A stretch of DNA of 64,000 bases from Glycomyces tritici (GTDB taxonomy: Bacteria > Actinomycetota > Actinomycetes > Mycobacteriales > Micromonosporaceae): assembly GCF_030403505.1 (NCBI RefSeq), contig NZ_JAUEMJ010000002.1:558001-622000 (forward strand), read 5' to 3'. Under the pieces are notes generated by a model that was not told where the DNA came from, did not search any database, and saw only the letters and a program-made list of their open reading frames with translations. Both the position numbers and the translations under genes were made by a program. The stretch's first letter is position 1, and every line of letters begins with the position of its first letter. This document shows positions 31,981 through 41,300 of the stretch, in pieces.

Positions 31981-33326
31981 GGCTTCCTCACCGTGAATCC
32001 TTGGTACTTCGCGTACTCTTCGATGCGCTCCTGCCACGCCTGCATGGCGGCGACGGCGTCGGCCTTCTCGGCCACGGCCGTGCCGACGGTGGCGGTGAAG
32101 TCGGCGAAGACCTTGTCCTGGAACGGGGCCCACTGGAAGTCGGGCGCGACGGTGGTGCCGATCTCGGCGAAGAGGCCGTTCACCTCCTGGCCGCCGTAGA
32201 ACTCGAGGGGCTGACTTGTGAAGGCGGGGTCCTCGAGGAGCGCCTTGGTCGGCGGGTAGAGGAACTGCTCGTTCGCCATGGTCTCGGTCGACGCCGGGTC
32301 GGTGTTGATGAACTGGGCGAAGACGGCGGCGGCGATCGGGTTGCGGGTGGTGGCGAGCACCGCGGAGGTCGAGCCGCCCCAGTTGGAGGAGACCTCTTGT
32401 CCCGCATCCCATTGCGGGAGCGGGGCGACGCGCCAGAGTCCGGCGGTGGAGGCCGCGGCGGACTGGAGGAAGGTCGGGGCCCAGGCGGGGGCGATCCAGG
32501 TGGCGTACTTGCCTTTGTTGAGGGCCTGGTACCACTGGTCGGTGAAGTCGGCGTCGACCGCGATGAGGTCCTGTTCGGACAGGTCGCCCCAGTACCGGGC
32601 GACCTTCTCGGCCTCGGGCGAGGTGAGGTCGACGTTGAGGTCCGGGCCTTCGGAGCCGCCGAACGGATCGGCGCCGGCCTGCCAGAGCATCGCGGCGAAG
32701 AACGCGCCCTGCGAGGGCGCGAAGTTCGTCAGGTGCACCTCGGGGTCGGCCTCGCGCAGCCGCTGGGCGGCGGCGGCGAAGTCGTCCCAGGTCGCGGGCA
32801 CTTCGATGCCGTGCGCGCGGAAGATGTCGTCCCGGTAGAGCATGCCCATGGGGCCGGTGTCCTGCGGGATCGCCCAGACTTCGCCGTTCGCGCCGCTCAC
32901 CTGCGACCACGCGAACTCGACGAACTGGTCGCCGATCGCGGCGGCGCCGTAGGGGCCGAGGTCGAGCAGGTCTTCGGTGATGACGAACGAAGGGATCATC
33001 TGGAACTCGAGCTGGGCCACGTCGGGGGCGCCGTTCCCGGCGCGCAGGGCGGTGCGCAGCTTCGCGTAGTGCGGGTTGCCCTGGCCGGCGTTGACGACGT
33101 CGACGGTGATCGCCGGGTAGGCGTCCTGGAAGATCGCCACTTCCTTCTCGATGCCGGGGACCCAGGTCCAGAAGTTCAGTTCCGTGGGCGTCTGCATCGC
33201 CTCGTCGATCTGGGCCTGCGTCACGTGCTTCGGCGGGTCGACGGTGTGCCTGCCGCAGGCGGCGAGCGCCAGCGGGCCCGCCAACGCGGCCGTGAGGCCG
33301 GTCCTGCGACTGAAGCGGGGATTCAT
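31977..33326 (-). CDS. Sugar-binding lipoprotein of ABC importer
   Basis: I prefer ATG 33326, which has AAAGGA nine bases upstream, to a start ten codons further up. The 449-residue protein has a lipoprotein signal: basic start MNPRFSRRTGL and lipobox LALAAC near 20-25. The body is a family-1 extracellular binding protein with ELNFWTWVPGIEKEVAIF and WAPAWAPTFLQSA blocks. It captures an oligosaccharide for the two coupled permeases. The nearby GH31 makes alpha-xylosides such as isoprimeverose or xyloglucan oligomers plausible ligands. Confidence 0.92.
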   Translation of the reverse strand: MNPRFSRRTGLTAALAGPLALAACGRHTVDPPKHVTQAQIDEAMQTPTELNFWTWVPGIEKEVAIFQDAYPAITVDVVNAGQGNPHYAKLRTALRAGNGAPDVAQLEFQMIPSFVITEDLLDLGPYGAAAIGDQFVEFAWSQVSGANGEVWAIPQDTGPMGMLYRDDIFRAHGIEVPATWDDFAAAAQRLREADPEVHLTNFAPSQGAFFAAMLWQAGADPFGGSEGPDLNVDLTSPEAEKVARYWGDLSEQDLIAVDADFTDQWYQALNKGKYATWIAPAWAPTFLQSAAASTAGLWRVAPLPQWDAGQEVSSNWGGSTSAVLATTRNPIAAAVFAQFINTDPASTETMANEQFLYPPTKALLEDPAFTSQPLEFYGGQEVNGLFAEIGTTVAPDFQWAPFQDKVFADFTATVGTAVAEKADAVAAMQAWQERIEEYAKYQGFTVRKP

Positions 33327-33351
33327 CCGGATCGGTCCTTTCCTGTTGCGC

Positions 33352-33381
33352 GCCATTGCGAATCAGGATTCGTCCAATGGC
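33352..33381. promoter_or_regulatory. Bulged inverted repeat between lacI-like and binding-protein genes
   Basis: GCCATTG-CGAATC (33352-33364) pairs with GATTCG-TC-CAATGGC (33367-33381), with a two-base bulge and an AG loop. It starts one base from the lacI-like stop and 26 bases before the binding-protein start. It could be an operator (inner CGAATC/GATTCG) or a hairpin that adjusts expression between the regulator and importer genes. Confidence 0.5.
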
Positions 33382-33382
33382 T

Positions 33383-34444
33383 CTACGGCGGGGACAGGGG
33401 TGAGGAGGTGGAGCGGGGCGGTGCGGTCGAGGAGCGGACGACGAGTCGGCGGCGCGGTGCGGCCGCCTTCGCCTCGGGTTCGGGGGCGGCGCCGGGCAGG
33501 AGCCGCATGAGGACGTCGAGGGCGTGGGTCGCATCGCCTTCGAAGTCCTGCTGGACGGTGGTCAGCGGCGGTGAGAGGTAGGCGGCGGCGGGGATGTCGT
33601 CGAAGCCGACGAGCGAGACGTCCTCGGGGACGCGTCGCCCGGCCTCGTGGAGCGCCCGGGCGACGCCGATCGCGGTGTCGTCGTTGGCGCAGAACACGGC
33701 CGTGGCCTCGGGCGGGAGGTCGAGGCCGGCGGCGTGGCCGCCGGCGGGGGTCCAGTCGCCCTCCAGGTGCGGGGGCGGTTCGATGCCGCGGGCGCGGTGG
33801 GCCTCGGCCCAGCCTTCGAGGCGTTCGCGGGCCTCCCACCAGTCGAGCGGCCCGGCCACGTGCCAGACCCGCTCGTGGCCCAGGTCGAGCAGGTGCTCGA
33901 CGGCTTCGCGGCAGGACGCGGCGGTGCGGCCGCGGGTGAGGGCGACCCGCTCGGCGGGGAGGTCGCCGGCCTGGCCGAGGCTCACGATCGGCACCCCGGC
34001 GTCGGGGCGCACGTGCTGGCCCTCGTCGATGGGCTCGGAGAGGATGACGCCGTCCACGCCTTGGGCGAGCAGCCAGTCGATCGAGTCCTGGATCGCCTCC
34101 GGTTGGCCCTCGGGCGTGTTGGCGACCATGAAGGAGAGCCCGGCGGCGCGGGTGGCGCGTTCCAGGGCCACGAGCATGGAGGCCGGGCCGTAGAGGGCGG
34201 AGCCGAGCGAGACGACGCCGATGCGCTTGAAGCGGCCGGTGATGAGGGCGCGGGCGGCGGTGTTGGGGCGGAAGCCGAGTTCGGCGGCGGCGGCGAGGAC
34301 CTTCTCCCGCAATGCCTCGCTCACGTAGCGCTCGTTGTTGACGACGCGGGAGACGGTCTTCTGCGAGACCCCGGCCAGGCGCGCCACATCGGTCATGCCG
34401 GGCGGGCGGCGCCGGGCATCGTCGGAGGTCGCATGGGCGGTCAT
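33383..34444 (-). CDS. LacI family regulator of the GH31/importer cluster
   Basis: A 353-residue LacI protein. The HTH is MTDVARLAGVSQKTVSRVVNNERYVSE and the hinge helix follows in FRPNTAARALITGRF. A sugar-binding domain with GVVSLGSALYGPASMLVALERA continues to the C-terminus and ends in a short basic tail. It lies between the GH31 gene and the importer genes and most likely represses the importer until an oligosaccharide binds. A palindrome 19 bp upstream of its start suggests autoregulation. Confidence 0.92.
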   Translation of the reverse strand: MTAHATSDDARRRPPGMTDVARLAGVSQKTVSRVVNNERYVSEALREKVLAAAAELGFRPNTAARALITGRFKRIGVVSLGSALYGPASMLVALERATRAAGLSFMVANTPEGQPEAIQDSIDWLLAQGVDGVILSEPIDEGQHVRPDAGVPIVSLGQAGDLPAERVALTRGRTAASCREAVEHLLDLGHERVWHVAGPLDWWEARERLEGWAEAHRARGIEPPPHLEGDWTPAGGHAAGLDLPPEATAVFCANDDTAIGVARALHEAGRRVPEDVSLVGFDDIPAAAYLSPPLTTVQQDFEGDATHALDVLMRLLPGAAPEPEAKAAAPRRRLVVRSSTAPPRSTSSPLSPP

Positions 34445-34462
34445 AGGGCTCCAGAATTGAGA

Positions 34463-34478
34463 CTGACTACGTTGTCAG
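34463..34478. promoter_or_regulatory. LacI-type operator before the first lacI-like gene
   Basis: CTGAC (34463-34467) and GTCAG (34474-34478) flank TACGTT, 19 bases before the regulator start and 55 bases after the GH31 stop. The size and central CG are typical of LacI-family sites. It differs from the AGCGAACCGGTTCGCT site, so two regulators with different sites are at work. Confidence 0.6.
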
Positions 34479-34532
34479 ACGTAACCTACGCCTCGCTCCG
34501 GAGCCCTGTCAAGCAACGGCCCGATGAGTCGG

Positions 34533-36554
34533 TCAGATAGTACCGACCAGTGCCGCCAGCGCGCCGTCGCGTGCGAAGACCGGGATCACCTCGATCGGCG
34601 CCGCGGCGTCGATCCACCGCCCGCCCGCGTGCACCGCTCCAGAGTGGAGGTCGGTCCAGGACGCGCCCTCGGGCAGGTAGACGCGGCGGCTCGTCGCACC
34701 GGCCTCGATCACGGGGGCCACGAGCACGTCGGGGCCGAACATGTACTGGTCGCCCAGGTCCCAGCAGACCGGGTCCTGCGGGAACTCGTGGAACATTCCG
34801 CGCATGACCGGCTGCCCGTCGGTGTGGGCCTCGTCCATGAGGCGGCGGGTGTAGGGGCGCAGGGCCTCGCGGAGGCGCACGTAGCGGACCAGGATCTCGT
34901 AGACGTCCTCGCCGAAGCTCCACAGCTCGTTGGGAGCGCCGGAGTTGTTGCGCGGCGAGCCGTCGGCGGCCAGGACCCGCTCGCTCGGCTGGCGGTCGCC
35001 GTGCATGCGCATGACCGGGCAGAACGCCCCGAACTGGAACCAGCGGACCAGGAGCTCCCGGAAGCCCGGGTCCTCGATGTTCCCGCCGCCGAAACCGCCG
35101 ATGTCGGTGGTGAACCACGGGATCCCGGCGACCCCCATGTGGACGCCGGCGGTGATCTGGCGGCGGAAGTCGGCCCAGTCGGAGTGGATGTCGCCCGACC
35201 ACACGAGGGCGCCGTAGCGCTGGCTGCCGGCCCAGGCGCAGCGCACCAGGTTCACGATCTCCTCTTGCCCTGCGGCCCTTTGGCCCTCGAAGCACATGCG
35301 GGAGAACGCCTGCGGGTAGACGTTGCCGACCTCGACGTTCGGGCCCGCGTGGTAGCGGTAGTTGTCGAAGTCGTAGACCCCGTACTCCGGTTCGGCCTCG
35401 TCGAGCCAGAACAGCTTGATGCCCAGGTCGTGGTAGTTGCGCTTGAGGATCTCCCAGGCCTGCTCGCGGGCACGGGGGTTCGTCGCGTCCAGGAACATGC
35501 TCGGCCCCTGGAAGCTCATCTGGACGCCGTGGCCGCGCTCGGTGCGGACGAGGAGGTTCTCCTTCCTGAACGCGGCGAAGTTCTCGGACTCGGTCGAGAC
35601 CTGCGGCCAGACCGAGACCATGAGTTCGACGCCCATGTCCTGGAGCTCCTTGACCATCGCGGCGGGGTCGGGCCAGAACTCCTCCTCGAAGCGGAAGTCG
35701 CCCATCTTGGGCCAGTGGAAGAAGTCCGCGACGATCACGTCGAGCGGCAGGCCGCGGCGCCGGTGCTCGCGGGCGACGTCGAGGAGCTGCTCCTGGTTCC
35801 AGTACCGCAGCTTGCACTGCCAGTAGCCGAGCCCGTACTCGGGCATGGCGGGGGCGTGGCCGGTCGCGTTCGCGTAGGCGGCGCTGATCTGCGCGGGTGT
35901 CGAGCCGGCGGTGATCCAGTAGTCGAGCTGCCTGGTGGACTCGGCGATCCACTCGGTGCGGTTGGCGGCGAAGGTGGCCGTGCCGATCGCGGGGTTGTGC
36001 CAGAAGAACCCGTACCCGGCGCTGGACTGGACGAAGGGGACGCTCGCCTGCGAGTTGCGGTGCGCCAGCTCGAAGGTGGAGCCCTTGACGTCGAGGATGT
36101 CCTGCTGGTACTGGCCCATGCCGTACAGCCGCTCCCCCGCCGGGGGCTCGAATGCGGCGCGGAGCCGGTGGGAGCCGCCGGCCAGCGGCCGGAACTCGCG
36201 GGCGGTGAGCTTGAGCGCCCCGCCGTCCGGGATCTCGCGCAGCAGGGTGCGGCCCGAGGCGTCGCGGAATTCGAGGGTGCAGCGGTGGACGGCGTACTCG
36301 GTCTGCCAGTCCCAGCCGGCCCATGCGCGCATCACGACGGTGATCGCGCCGTTGACGATCGTCGCGGTGTCGCCGTCCACAGTGATCTCGACGTCGACCG
36401 GTTCGGGTTCGAGCAGCGCGAAGTCGGTGTCGGCCACGTCCCCCGAGGGGCTGCTGCGCACCCGCAGCGAGTCGCGGCCCCAGGCCTGCACGAGGAGGGT
36501 CTCGCCGTCGCCGCGCCAGACGACGGCGTCCGGGGAGGTCTCGAAAGTGTTCAT
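34533..36554 (-). CDS. GH31 alpha-glycosidase, probably alpha-xylosidase
   Basis: The 673-residue protein has an N-terminal beta-sandwich (1-235), a TIM barrel and C-terminal beta domains. The nucleophile is Asp385 in KLFWLDEAEPEYG, and the acid/base is Asp455 in WSGDIHSDW. The WLDEAEPE form and MGDFRF loop near 284-289 are like alpha-xylosidases of GH31, while DIGGFGG near 484-490 is shared by the family. No signal peptide, so it acts in the cytoplasm. A perfect 16-bp palindrome stands 66 bases upstream. It is first in the cluster with LacI, binding protein and permeases. Alpha-xylosidase is likely, but alpha-glucosidase cannot be ruled out. Confidence 0.88.
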   Translation of the reverse strand: MNTFETSPDAVVWRGDGETLLVQAWGRDSLRVRSSPSGDVADTDFALLEPEPVDVEITVDGDTATIVNGAITVVMRAWAGWDWQTEYAVHRCTLEFRDASGRTLLREIPDGGALKLTAREFRPLAGGSHRLRAAFEPPAGERLYGMGQYQQDILDVKGSTFELAHRNSQASVPFVQSSAGYGFFWHNPAIGTATFAANRTEWIAESTRQLDYWITAGSTPAQISAAYANATGHAPAMPEYGLGYWQCKLRYWNQEQLLDVAREHRRRGLPLDVIVADFFHWPKMGDFRFEEEFWPDPAAMVKELQDMGVELMVSVWPQVSTESENFAAFRKENLLVRTERGHGVQMSFQGPSMFLDATNPRAREQAWEILKRNYHDLGIKLFWLDEAEPEYGVYDFDNYRYHAGPNVEVGNVYPQAFSRMCFEGQRAAGQEEIVNLVRCAWAGSQRYGALVWSGDIHSDWADFRRQITAGVHMGVAGIPWFTTDIGGFGGGNIEDPGFRELLVRWFQFGAFCPVMRMHGDRQPSERVLAADGSPRNNSGAPNELWSFGEDVYEILVRYVRLREALRPYTRRLMDEAHTDGQPVMRGMFHEFPQDPVCWDLGDQYMFGPDVLVAPVIEAGATSRRVYLPEGASWTDLHSGAVHAGGRWIDAAAPIEVIPVFARDGALAALVGTI

Positions 36555-36620
36555 CAGGCGCTCAACTTCCTCGTTGTCGGGCTCGCGCGGGGTTCGGCGC
36601 GCCGGACCGGGACCCGAGCC

Positions 36621-36636
36621 AGCGAACCGGTTCGCT
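36621..36636. promoter_or_regulatory. 16-bp palindromic operator AGCGAACCGGTTCGCT before GH31
   Basis: A perfect inverted repeat of 8+8 bases, 66 bases before the GH31 start. The identical 16-mer stands before the 1197-residue secreted enzyme gene at 41956 and an imperfect copy at 42011. The central CG and length fit a LacI-family operator. Confidence 0.8.
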
Positions 36637-36792
36637 GATGATCATGCCAAGTCGCGGGGCGCGCGTCAAGGCGTCGGGCTCCGCCGCCCGCCGTTTCGCG
36701 CAGCGGATGTCGGGGGTGGCCCATAGCATGGCGAAACCGGCCGCGGGTCGACTCCCGCGCCCCGGACATGACCGGCAATGAGGAGGCATGCA

Positions 36793-37158
36793 GTGTCCGA
36801 CAAGGTCGAGGGCATCGGTGGAGTGGTCTTCCGGGCGAAGGACCCGCTCGCTCTGGCCCGCTGGTACGAGACGCATCTGGGCGTGGCCAACGGACTGGAG
36901 GGCACCGAGGTGTGGCGGCAGCAGGCCGGGCCGACGATCTTCGCCCCGATGACCGAGTTCCACAGGCTCGGCCCGCGCCAGGGCGTGATGCTGAACTTCC
37001 GCGTCGGGGACCTCGACCGGTTCCTGGACCGGCTCCGCGCCGAGGGCATCGCGATCGACGACGGCGTCGAGACCGAGGCCGGCGCCGGGCGGTTCGCGTG
37101 GATCACCGACCCCGAAGGCAACACGGTCGAGCTGTGGGAGCCCGAAGCCGGCTTGTAA
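36793..37158 (+). CDS. VOC/glyoxalase-fold protein
   Basis: GTG 36793 is the start: a perfect AGGAGG (36781-36786) lies six bases upstream, and VSDKVEGIGGVVFRAKDP is a proper opening. The 121-residue protein has two beta-alpha-beta-beta-beta units: VVFRAKDPLALARWYETHLG and DLDRFLDRLRAEGI, ending ITDPEGNTVELWEPE with the metal-binding Glu. The VOC fold covers glyoxalases, resistance proteins and dioxygenases; the substrate is unknown. It is divergent from the GH31 gene and convergent with the second LacI gene. Confidence 0.9.
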   Translation: MSDKVEGIGGVVFRAKDPLALARWYETHLGVANGLEGTEVWRQQAGPTIFAPMTEFHRLGPRQGVMLNFRVGDLDRFLDRLRAEGIAIDDGVETEAGAGRFAWITDPEGNTVELWEPEAGL

Positions 37159-37191
37159 GTGCGAGTGCCCCGCGACGCAGGCGGCGTCCCG

Positions 37192-38199
37192 TCAGGGCCT
37201 GGCCTGCACGCTCGACCTCTGGTCGAGCCGCGGCTCGATGAGCCGCTTTCGCGCCGGAGCCTGCGGGTGGGCGACGCGGTCGCACAGCATCTCCACCGCG
37301 GCCTCGGCCACGGCTTCGGGCCGGGATTCGACGGCCGAGAACGACAGGACGTAGAGGCGCGCCAGCTCGGCCGAGTGCAGCGAGACCACGTTCAGGTCCG
37401 CGGGGACCTCCAGGCGCAGGTCGCCGAGCACGAACGGCAGCATGGCGACCGCCGCGTCGTTGTGGATGAGCAGGGTCCGCGGCAGCGCCGGGTCCTGCAG
37501 CGCGGTGCGCAGCGTCGCGCGCACCTGCTCGGGACCCACGGGCACCGGCACGGGCACGAGCCGCAGCCCCCGGTCGGCCGCGCGGCGCAGCGCCGCCCGC
37601 TCGAAGCGGGTCGCGTACGTGGAGCCTGACTCGTACAGCTCCTCGGGCCAGCGCACGAACATGGCGTCCCGGTGGCCGGCGTCGGCCAGGTGGTCCACGA
37701 GCAGGTTGGCGGCGGCGGCGAAGTCGAGGTCCACGGCGTCGATGCCGCGCGGGTCCTCGGGGTTGCCGACGAGCACCGCCGGGTAGCCGGAGCGGCTGAT
37801 CGGCTCCAGGCGCGGGTCGCCGTCGAGCACGTTGAGGAGGATCAGGCCGTCCACCTGGCGGGCCGCGATGACCCGCCGAACGGCTTCGGCCCCATCGGGT
37901 TCGGTGAGGAGCATGACGGCGTAGCCGCGCGCTCGCGCGGCGTCCGAGAAGGCCACCAGGTAGGTCGCCAGCGCGGGGCTGAACTCGGCTTCGTGGAAGC
38001 GGACGACGACGCCGAAGGTCATGGTGCGGGAGGTCGCGAGGGCGCGGGCGCCGGAGTTGACCGAGTACTCGAGCTTGGCGATGGCCGCTTCGATGCGGGC
38101 GCGGGTCTCGGGGGTCACGAACTTGCGTCCTGTCAGGACGGACGAGACGGTGCTGCGCGAGACGCCGGCCTCGCGCGCGACGTCGCCGATCGTCGCCAC
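37192..38199 (-). CDS. LacI family regulator, likely reader of the 16-bp operator
   Basis: GTG 38199 has AGAGGAG six bases upstream; the GTG at 38214 falls within that ribosome site, so the later start is right. The 335-residue protein begins ATIGDVAREAGVSRSTVSSVL, with the hinge region in YSVNSGARALATSRT. The C-terminal domain (TFGVVVRFHEAEFSPALATYLVAF) is the ribose-binding-like dimer part. It lies between the three copies of AGCGAACCGGTTCGCT or near copies, at 36621, 41956 and 42011, and next to the 1197-residue enzyme gene, so it is the best candidate to bind them. Confidence 0.9.
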   Translation of the reverse strand: MATIGDVAREAGVSRSTVSSVLTGRKFVTPETRARIEAAIAKLEYSVNSGARALATSRTMTFGVVVRFHEAEFSPALATYLVAFSDAARARGYAVMLLTEPDGAEAVRRVIAARQVDGLILLNVLDGDPRLEPISRSGYPAVLVGNPEDPRGIDAVDLDFAAAANLLVDHLADAGHRDAMFVRWPEELYESGSTYATRFERAALRRAADRGLRLVPVPVPVGPEQVRATLRTALQDPALPRTLLIHNDAAVAMLPFVLGDLRLEVPADLNVVSLHSAELARLYVLSFSAVESRPEAVAEAAVEMLCDRVAHPQAPARKRLIEPRLDQRSSVQARP

Positions 38200-38278
38200 A
38201 CCGGCTCCTCTCACTGCGTTCCTTCTCTGGTGCTGTCTGGGCGAGTGTATCGGCTCGCCCGGTCGGGTCGGGGGTGTC

Positions 38279-38308
38279 GGCGGCGGCCGGGGAGGCCCGG
38301 CCGCCGCC
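38279..38308. terminator. Terminator hairpin after the 1197-residue enzyme gene
   Basis: GGCGGCGGCCGGG (38279-38291) pairs perfectly with CCCGGCCGCCGCC (38296-38308) around GAGG, six bases after the enzyme stop at 38314 on the minus strand. It separates that gene from the lacI-like gene downstream. Confidence 0.8.
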
Positions 38309-38313
38309 GCTCC

Positions 38314-41300
38314 TCAGTCGAACAGCGGGGTGAGGGTGATCCCGGCGGGGGTCGGCGCGGAATGCGAGCCCCCCCGGTCGCCGGGCCAGGTGTCGGAGCT
38401 GTAGCTGACCCCGTCGAACTGCGGTTTCTCCTCGCCGCTCACGCCGATCTCGTTCACCCCCTCCTCGAGTTCGACGACTACGGTGAGCTCCCAGAAGTTG
38501 TTCTCGTGGAACGAGTGCGGGAAGATCACGCGGATCGGCTCGGCGCCGTTGACGGAGACGAGCGCGTAGCGGGCCACCGGGTCGGGGTTGTAGTGCGTCG
38601 CCGGCGACTGCTCCTCGTTGGAGTAGCGGAAGGTCAGCGCGTAGGTCCCGGCCTCGGGGGCTTCGACGGCGTCGAAGGTGAGCGTGTTGCCGTTGCCGGG
38701 TTCGCCGCCGATGCCGGTGACGGCCTGGCCGCCGGAGGCGAGGGACAGGTCCGTGGCGGTGGCGGTGCCGGCGATCGTGCCGTCCTCGGCCTCGTAGGCG
38801 ACCGGTTCGAGGGCGCCGGAGGGGGCGACGGTGAGCCGGTCGACCTGGAGGTGCTTGGCGCCCTTGACGACGATCTTGTTGACGCCGCCCAGGAGGAAGG
38901 CGTTCACGGTGCCGTCCTTGGCGGTGGTGACGCTCTCGCCGTTGACCTCCAGTTGGACCTTGCCCTTGCGGGCGGTGTCGAGGTCCAGGAGGGCCGCGGC
39001 GTCGGCGGGCGAGTAGACCCAGAAGGTCGCGGTGGCGCCCTTCGGGACCGAGGCGCCACTGGTGACGCTGTAGACCGGGGCCGCGCCTTGGAGTTCGGCG
39101 TACTCGGCCTCGTAGACGTCGGCGGTGTGCTCCGGGTTCGGCAGCGAGAGGTCGATCTTGTCGATGAGCACATCGCCGCTGATCGCGCCGCTGCCGTCGA
39201 GGCTCCTGGTGGCCAGGGTGATCTCGTGCTCCCCGGCGGTGAGCTCCACTGTGGTGTCGGTGTGGTCCCAGACGGTCCACTTGTAGCCCAGGGGCAGGAA
39301 GACCTCCTGCTCGGCGCCGCCGTCGACGCTGAGGAACATGTTGGTGGGGCCTTGGGCCTGCACCTCGGGGTCGGTGTTGAGCGAGCCCGCGAAGACGGAG
39401 AGGTCGTACTCGCCGGTTTCGGGGACGTCCACGGTGAACTTGAGTCCGTTGTCGGTGCCGGTGCGCATCCCGCCGACGTTGTAGCCGCCGGAGGTGTAGA
39501 ACTTCGCGACGTTCGAGGGCGAGCCCTCCGGGCCGTTGACGTTCAGGCCGGCGCCCTGGAACTCGGCGTCCTCGGCCTCGTAGGAGGCCTCCCAGGCGGT
39601 GCGCGGTTCGGCGGCGCTGCCCGAGTTCGCGCCCGGGGTCACGATGACCTCGTAGGAGGATTCGGCGTCGAGTTCGGGCAGGTCGCCCGCGCCGAAGTGC
39701 ACGGCCGCGTCGGCGGCGGGCGCGTCGAGTTCGGCGATCAACTCCGGTTGGGCGCTGTCGCCGAGCTGGCCGCTCCAGCCGATCTCGCGCACGGCCACAT
39801 GGACCGTGTCTCCGAAGACGTCGGTGGGGACGTTGCCGAGCCGCAGCGTGTAGTCGCCGCCGGCGCCGCCGAGGAGCACGCGGCTCTGCTTCAGGCCCTC
39901 GTCGAGGGTCGCCACGCCCTGGAGGGTGTAGCTCTGACCCGGGTGCGGGGGCGTGACCGCCACGGTCTGGCCGCTCATCTGGCTGTAGGCGTGGAGGAGC
40001 CACCACTGGCCGTTGGCGCGGTTGGCCTGCACGGCGGAGTCGGAGAGGTTGCCGTCGATGTTCCAGTACGCGATGTCCCCGTACACCTTCGTGTCCTCGA
40101 GCGCGGAGATCCACTGGATCATCTGGCCGGGAACGGAGGTGTGGTAGTTGAAGGCGTACTCGGTGATGTTGATCGGCAGCTGCGTGCCCTCGTGCTCGGT
40201 GCCGGCGAAGAGCTCGGCCTCCCAGGCGCGGTACCGGTCCACATTGGTCCGGATTCGCGCGGGGTCGGAGAGCTCGTGCCACACCACGGCGTCGGGGACG
40301 GTCCCGGCCTCGACGGTGTGCGCCATGAAGCCCTCGACCTGGTTGTACAGGGTGCTGGTGTTGGGTCCGCCGATGCGGGCGTCCGGCAGCACCTCGTGGA
40401 TCACGGCGTAGGCGCGGTCCCAGGCCGCGAAGAAGTCGTCCGGGTCGTCGAGCCAGCTCACCCGGTTGTAGCTCCACTCCCCCGTGCCGAACATGTTGCC
40501 CTCGGGCTCGTTGTACGGCATGAACACCACATTGGACTGCTGCTCGGCGGGGAGGGTCGCGACCTGCTCGGCCTGCGCCTTCAGCTTCGCCATGTAGAGG
40601 TCGAGCTTCTCCTCCGGGGTGTCGCCCGGCCACTGGTACGGGAAGCCGCGGTGGATGTCCGTCGCGTAGATGTAGACGTCGCCGTTGGAGGCCTCGACCA
40701 GCGGGCCGAGCACTTCGAGCGCGTCCGCGCCCGGGTGCTGCGGGCCGTCCTGGGCCTTGGTGGCCACCGTCGCGAGGTCGATGCCGTCGATGAGGTTCGC
40801 GGACGGCAGCCCCTCGTCGTAGAGGCCGTAGAGCGTGCCGGAGGCGCCGCCGAGGAAGTCGCCGGTGGGGCTGGCGAGGTCCACGTGGATGGCGTTCTCA
40901 ATCACCTCCACAGTGGCCGAGACGGCGAGGTCGTGGCCGACGACCTCGCCGGACACGGTGAACGTGCCGGGCCTGCCGTACCGCTCGGCCGGGATGTCGT
41001 CCCAGGCGATGCCCACGTTGCGGCCGATGCCGTCGCTGAAGGCGGCAGGGGCCGCGGCGGGCAGTGCGGGCGCCTCGCCCACGACGGTGCGGGTCTCGAA
41101 CGAGTCCTGCTGCAGCCCTTGGATGACGGGCAGCTCGCCGCCGTACAACCCGGCGACCTGCGCCGGGTCGAGGGCGAGGTCGTAGACCTGGAACTCGTCG
41201 ATCGCGCCGTCGAAGAACGGGTGCCCGGACCAGAACGCCTTGCCGAGGAACCCGGAGGTCGCGCCGTTCGGGTTGTGCATGACCGCGTCGAGGTCGAGCT

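Noticed and set aside
37103..40633. A 1176-codon open frame on the minus strand, overlapping the 1197-residue enzyme gene
   Set aside because: Its product is Arg/Gly/Pro-rich without domains, it overlaps out of frame a gene with signal peptide and catalytic motifs, and such frames are expected at this GC content.
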